Shown here: positions 62,237-64,000 of the stretch, in pieces
Position numbering within the stretch: the first letter of the stretch is position 1
Layout: the number at the start of each line of letters is the position of its first letter
Assembly: GCA_028023455.1 (NCBI GenBank)
Contig: JAQFVV010000003.1
Coordinates: 1,200,001-1,264,000 of the forward strand
From: Epiperipatus broadwayi
Lineage: Eukaryota > Onychophora > Udeonychophora > Euonychophora > Peripatidae
Direction: 5' to 3'
DNA: 64,000 nt
Translations under genes and position numbers: made by a program
Notes under the pieces: generated by a model
Seen by the model: the letters and a program-made list of their open reading frames with translations, nothing else
Database searches by the model: none
Told to the model about the DNA's origin: nothing

Positions 62237-64000
62237 CAAGGGTCTTCAATGTGGAGGGTAGCACCCACCAATGAATGTTTTATGATTTTTGGTGGGCAGT
62301 ATTTTATTTAATGTCACAGTACTTTCATTTAATTTTTGCAAAAATGACATCTTTATTTTATGATTTTGTTTTATAAATTTTTTTTATTTACCATATTTTC
62401 CAGCATATAACAAACTTTTTCCCCTCAAAATATATCTAAAATATGTGGTGTGTCTTATGCATTTCTGGTAATCAGAATTATGAGTTGAAATATTAGTCAG
62501 TCTAAAACTTCTGGCTTATATTAATATACATATATAAGTATTCTATTGCATTTTGTTCTCTTTGCAAAACAAAAAAATATTTTAATGAAGCAATGAAACC
62601 ATTTCAATTGCAAAAACATTATACTAAACATAAAAATAAAAGTGAAAAATCTGTAGAAAATTTTAAAAGATATTTGTAAACAATTTAAAAAACATAATAC
62701 CATAACTTCATCATTTGAAAAATATTTAAGAAAAAACAAAGATGGGCTCATAGCAAACCATCAGATATCTGAACTTATTTTTAAAAATGGGGAACCTATA
62801 CTATTGAATAAAAGTTACTAAAACCATGTTTCAAAGTACTTTTATTGACAATGATGCATCAGGATCCAGCTAATATTTTGAAAAATTTGTTTAGTGATAA
62901 TACATTTAGATGGCGATCGATGAAATGACTATATGATATTCAAAAGCAACTTGTTTGGATGCTTCAAATAAAATTATTTTCTCTGCAAGTAGATAAGTCA
63001 AGTGTTGCTGATAATAATGCTCTTTTAATAGCTTATGTTTGTCATTTTGATGAAAATAATTCACTGCAAGAAGAAATCTGTTTGCAGTAGCCAAAGGTAT
63101 ATCCATTTACACTGCAATCCAATCCTATTTCAAAATACATAACATATCATTCACAAATATAGTTGTTTGTGCAACAGATGGAGGACCAGTAATGGTTAGT
63201 CACTATCATGGGTTTTTAACATATTTGAAGAAAGAAGTTCTAAATGTATTATGCATCCATTGCATTATTTATAAGTAACATCTTGCTACAAAACTTATTA
63301 GCCCCAGTTTATATTTATCTTTAACAATTGTTATAAAAGCAATTAACAAGATAAAATCTATTGGAAAAAAAATCATTGAGTATTAAAACAGTTTTGTAAG
63401 GATTGTGACAAATCATATGTCTAATTAATACTTCACACAGAAGTGCACTGGTTATTGAAAGGGTACTGTCTTTCAGTTTTGGTAGAATTAATATATCTTA
63501 GAATTTTTTGAAAATGCCAAAGTTGATATGTGCCAGAAATGAAAAACACAAAAATTATTGTCTTTATTTAGCTGATATATTTATCAAATTAAATGAAGTT
63601 AATTTACATCTCCAAGGAAAAATTATGATCCTTACTGAATGCAAAAAAGTAATTTGTCTATTTATTGATAAGTTAAATTTATTCAGACAAAATATGATGA
63701 ATAAGGAATTCAATCAGTTTTCTAAATTGTTGTTAGTCAAAGATTATCTTACAATTAATGACTTGGAAATTGTAGTAGACATATTCATACATTTAAACTT
63801 GATTTGGAAATCTGTTTTCAAGGTATCATTAACCTGGAAGTGAATGCATGGATAGAGTTTCCATTTAATGTTAATATAACAAGTTGAAATTAGGTTGCAA
63901 GAAGGCTTATTATAACTAAAATGTGATGCTGATAGTAAAATAAATTTCAATGAAGAAGGATACCTACAACCATGACAAAATAAAAAAATTTCAGTGCTGT
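62237..64000 (+). mobile_element. hAT transposon (ZBED5/FAM200-like group), 5' end and body, cut by window edge
   Basis: The left end appears to be CAAGGGTCTTCAA at 62237, followed by a gcacccacc block. This looks like the terminal inverted repeat of hAT elements whose transposases are related to vertebrate ZBED5/FAM200. About 300 bp later a decayed transposase frame begins and runs past the right window edge, so the right end and the 8-bp target duplication cannot be checked here. The left boundary is assigned by resemblance and by distance to the coding part. Confidence 0.7.
62540..64000 (+). pseudogene. BED-finger hAT transposase, decayed and truncated by window end
   Basis: Several frames are needed to read it. 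From 62548 the peptide CSLC...NEAMKPFQLQKHYTKH gives the C-x2-C...H-x3-H pattern of a BED zinc finger. Around 62880-63090 SDNTFRWR and FSLQVDKSS correspond to the SDNT and QLDEST blocks of the ZBED-type RNase H core and include the first catalytic aspartate. Near 63170 ATDGG corresponds to CTDGA, the second catalytic region. LILHTEVHWLLKG near 63430 matches the LLLHTEVRWL signature. The open stretch at 63508-63843 (111 aa) contains LADIFIKLNEVNLHLQGK, a very typical hAT segment. Stops and frameshifts are frequent, so it is a fossil. The C-terminal dimerisation region lies outside the window. Confidence 0.88.

Overview
This is nuclear DNA from an animal, very AT-rich by eye, with long introns and many transposon fossils. 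I see no prokaryotic gene layout, no rRNA and no intact tRNA gene. The only host gene I can support is on the + strand: two short exons (32133-32207 and 58686-58751) encode adjacent parts of the second cAMP-binding domain of a type II regulatory subunit of cAMP-dependent protein kinase. An intron of about 26.5 kb separates them. The peptide looks like the invertebrate (insect-type) RII protein, so an invertebrate is likely. The species cannot be named from the sequence. The gene continues beyond both window edges, so most of the window is probably intron.

Layout: 1-9.1 kb is AT-rich DNA with one MITE scrap. 9.2-11.0 kb is a decayed Tigger/pogo transposase (- strand). 11-22.7 kb holds two copies of a tRNA-derived SINE, a retroposed tRNA-like sequence with target duplication, a MITE fragment and simple repeats. 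22.75-28.1 kb is one copy of an unnamed 2.8-kb repeat, interrupted by a LINE 3' fragment and by a non-autonomous piggyBac-like element carrying its own satellite array. A hAT MITE with a perfect 8-bp target duplication lies at 30.9 kb, and RII exon 1 at 32.1 kb. 34.9-39.5 kb is a richer, unassigned mosaic: a 300-bp foldback, two identical 16-bp palindromes, and a 2-kb element bounded by TATAACGAT/ATCGTTACA that contains a receptor-like open frame.

39.6-40.8 kb is a Penelope-like element fragment in head-on inverted arrangement. 41.2-53.7 kb is the most striking part: two different full-length LINEs, head to tail, each starting directly after and ending directly in a TAA-type microsatellite. 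The second is split by a 1.7-kb LTR element with no coding capacity (TRIM-like), which has a 5-bp target duplication, a tRNA-Ser-like primer site and a purine tract. 53.9-56.7 kb is the second copy of the 2.8-kb repeat; it serves as an empty-site reference for the insertions in copy one. A complete MITE at 57.8 kb, RII exon 2 at 58.7 kb and a decayed BED-finger hAT transposon running off the right edge complete the window.

None of the mobile genes appears intact across its whole coding region; all carry stops or frameshifts. The exception is ORF1 of the second LINE, which is open for 374 codons. The window does not show an obviously new enzymatic system. Its most interesting biology is target choice and nesting: TAA-directed LINE insertion, a dateable insertion order, and a piggyBac-type element carrying a higher-order satellite.
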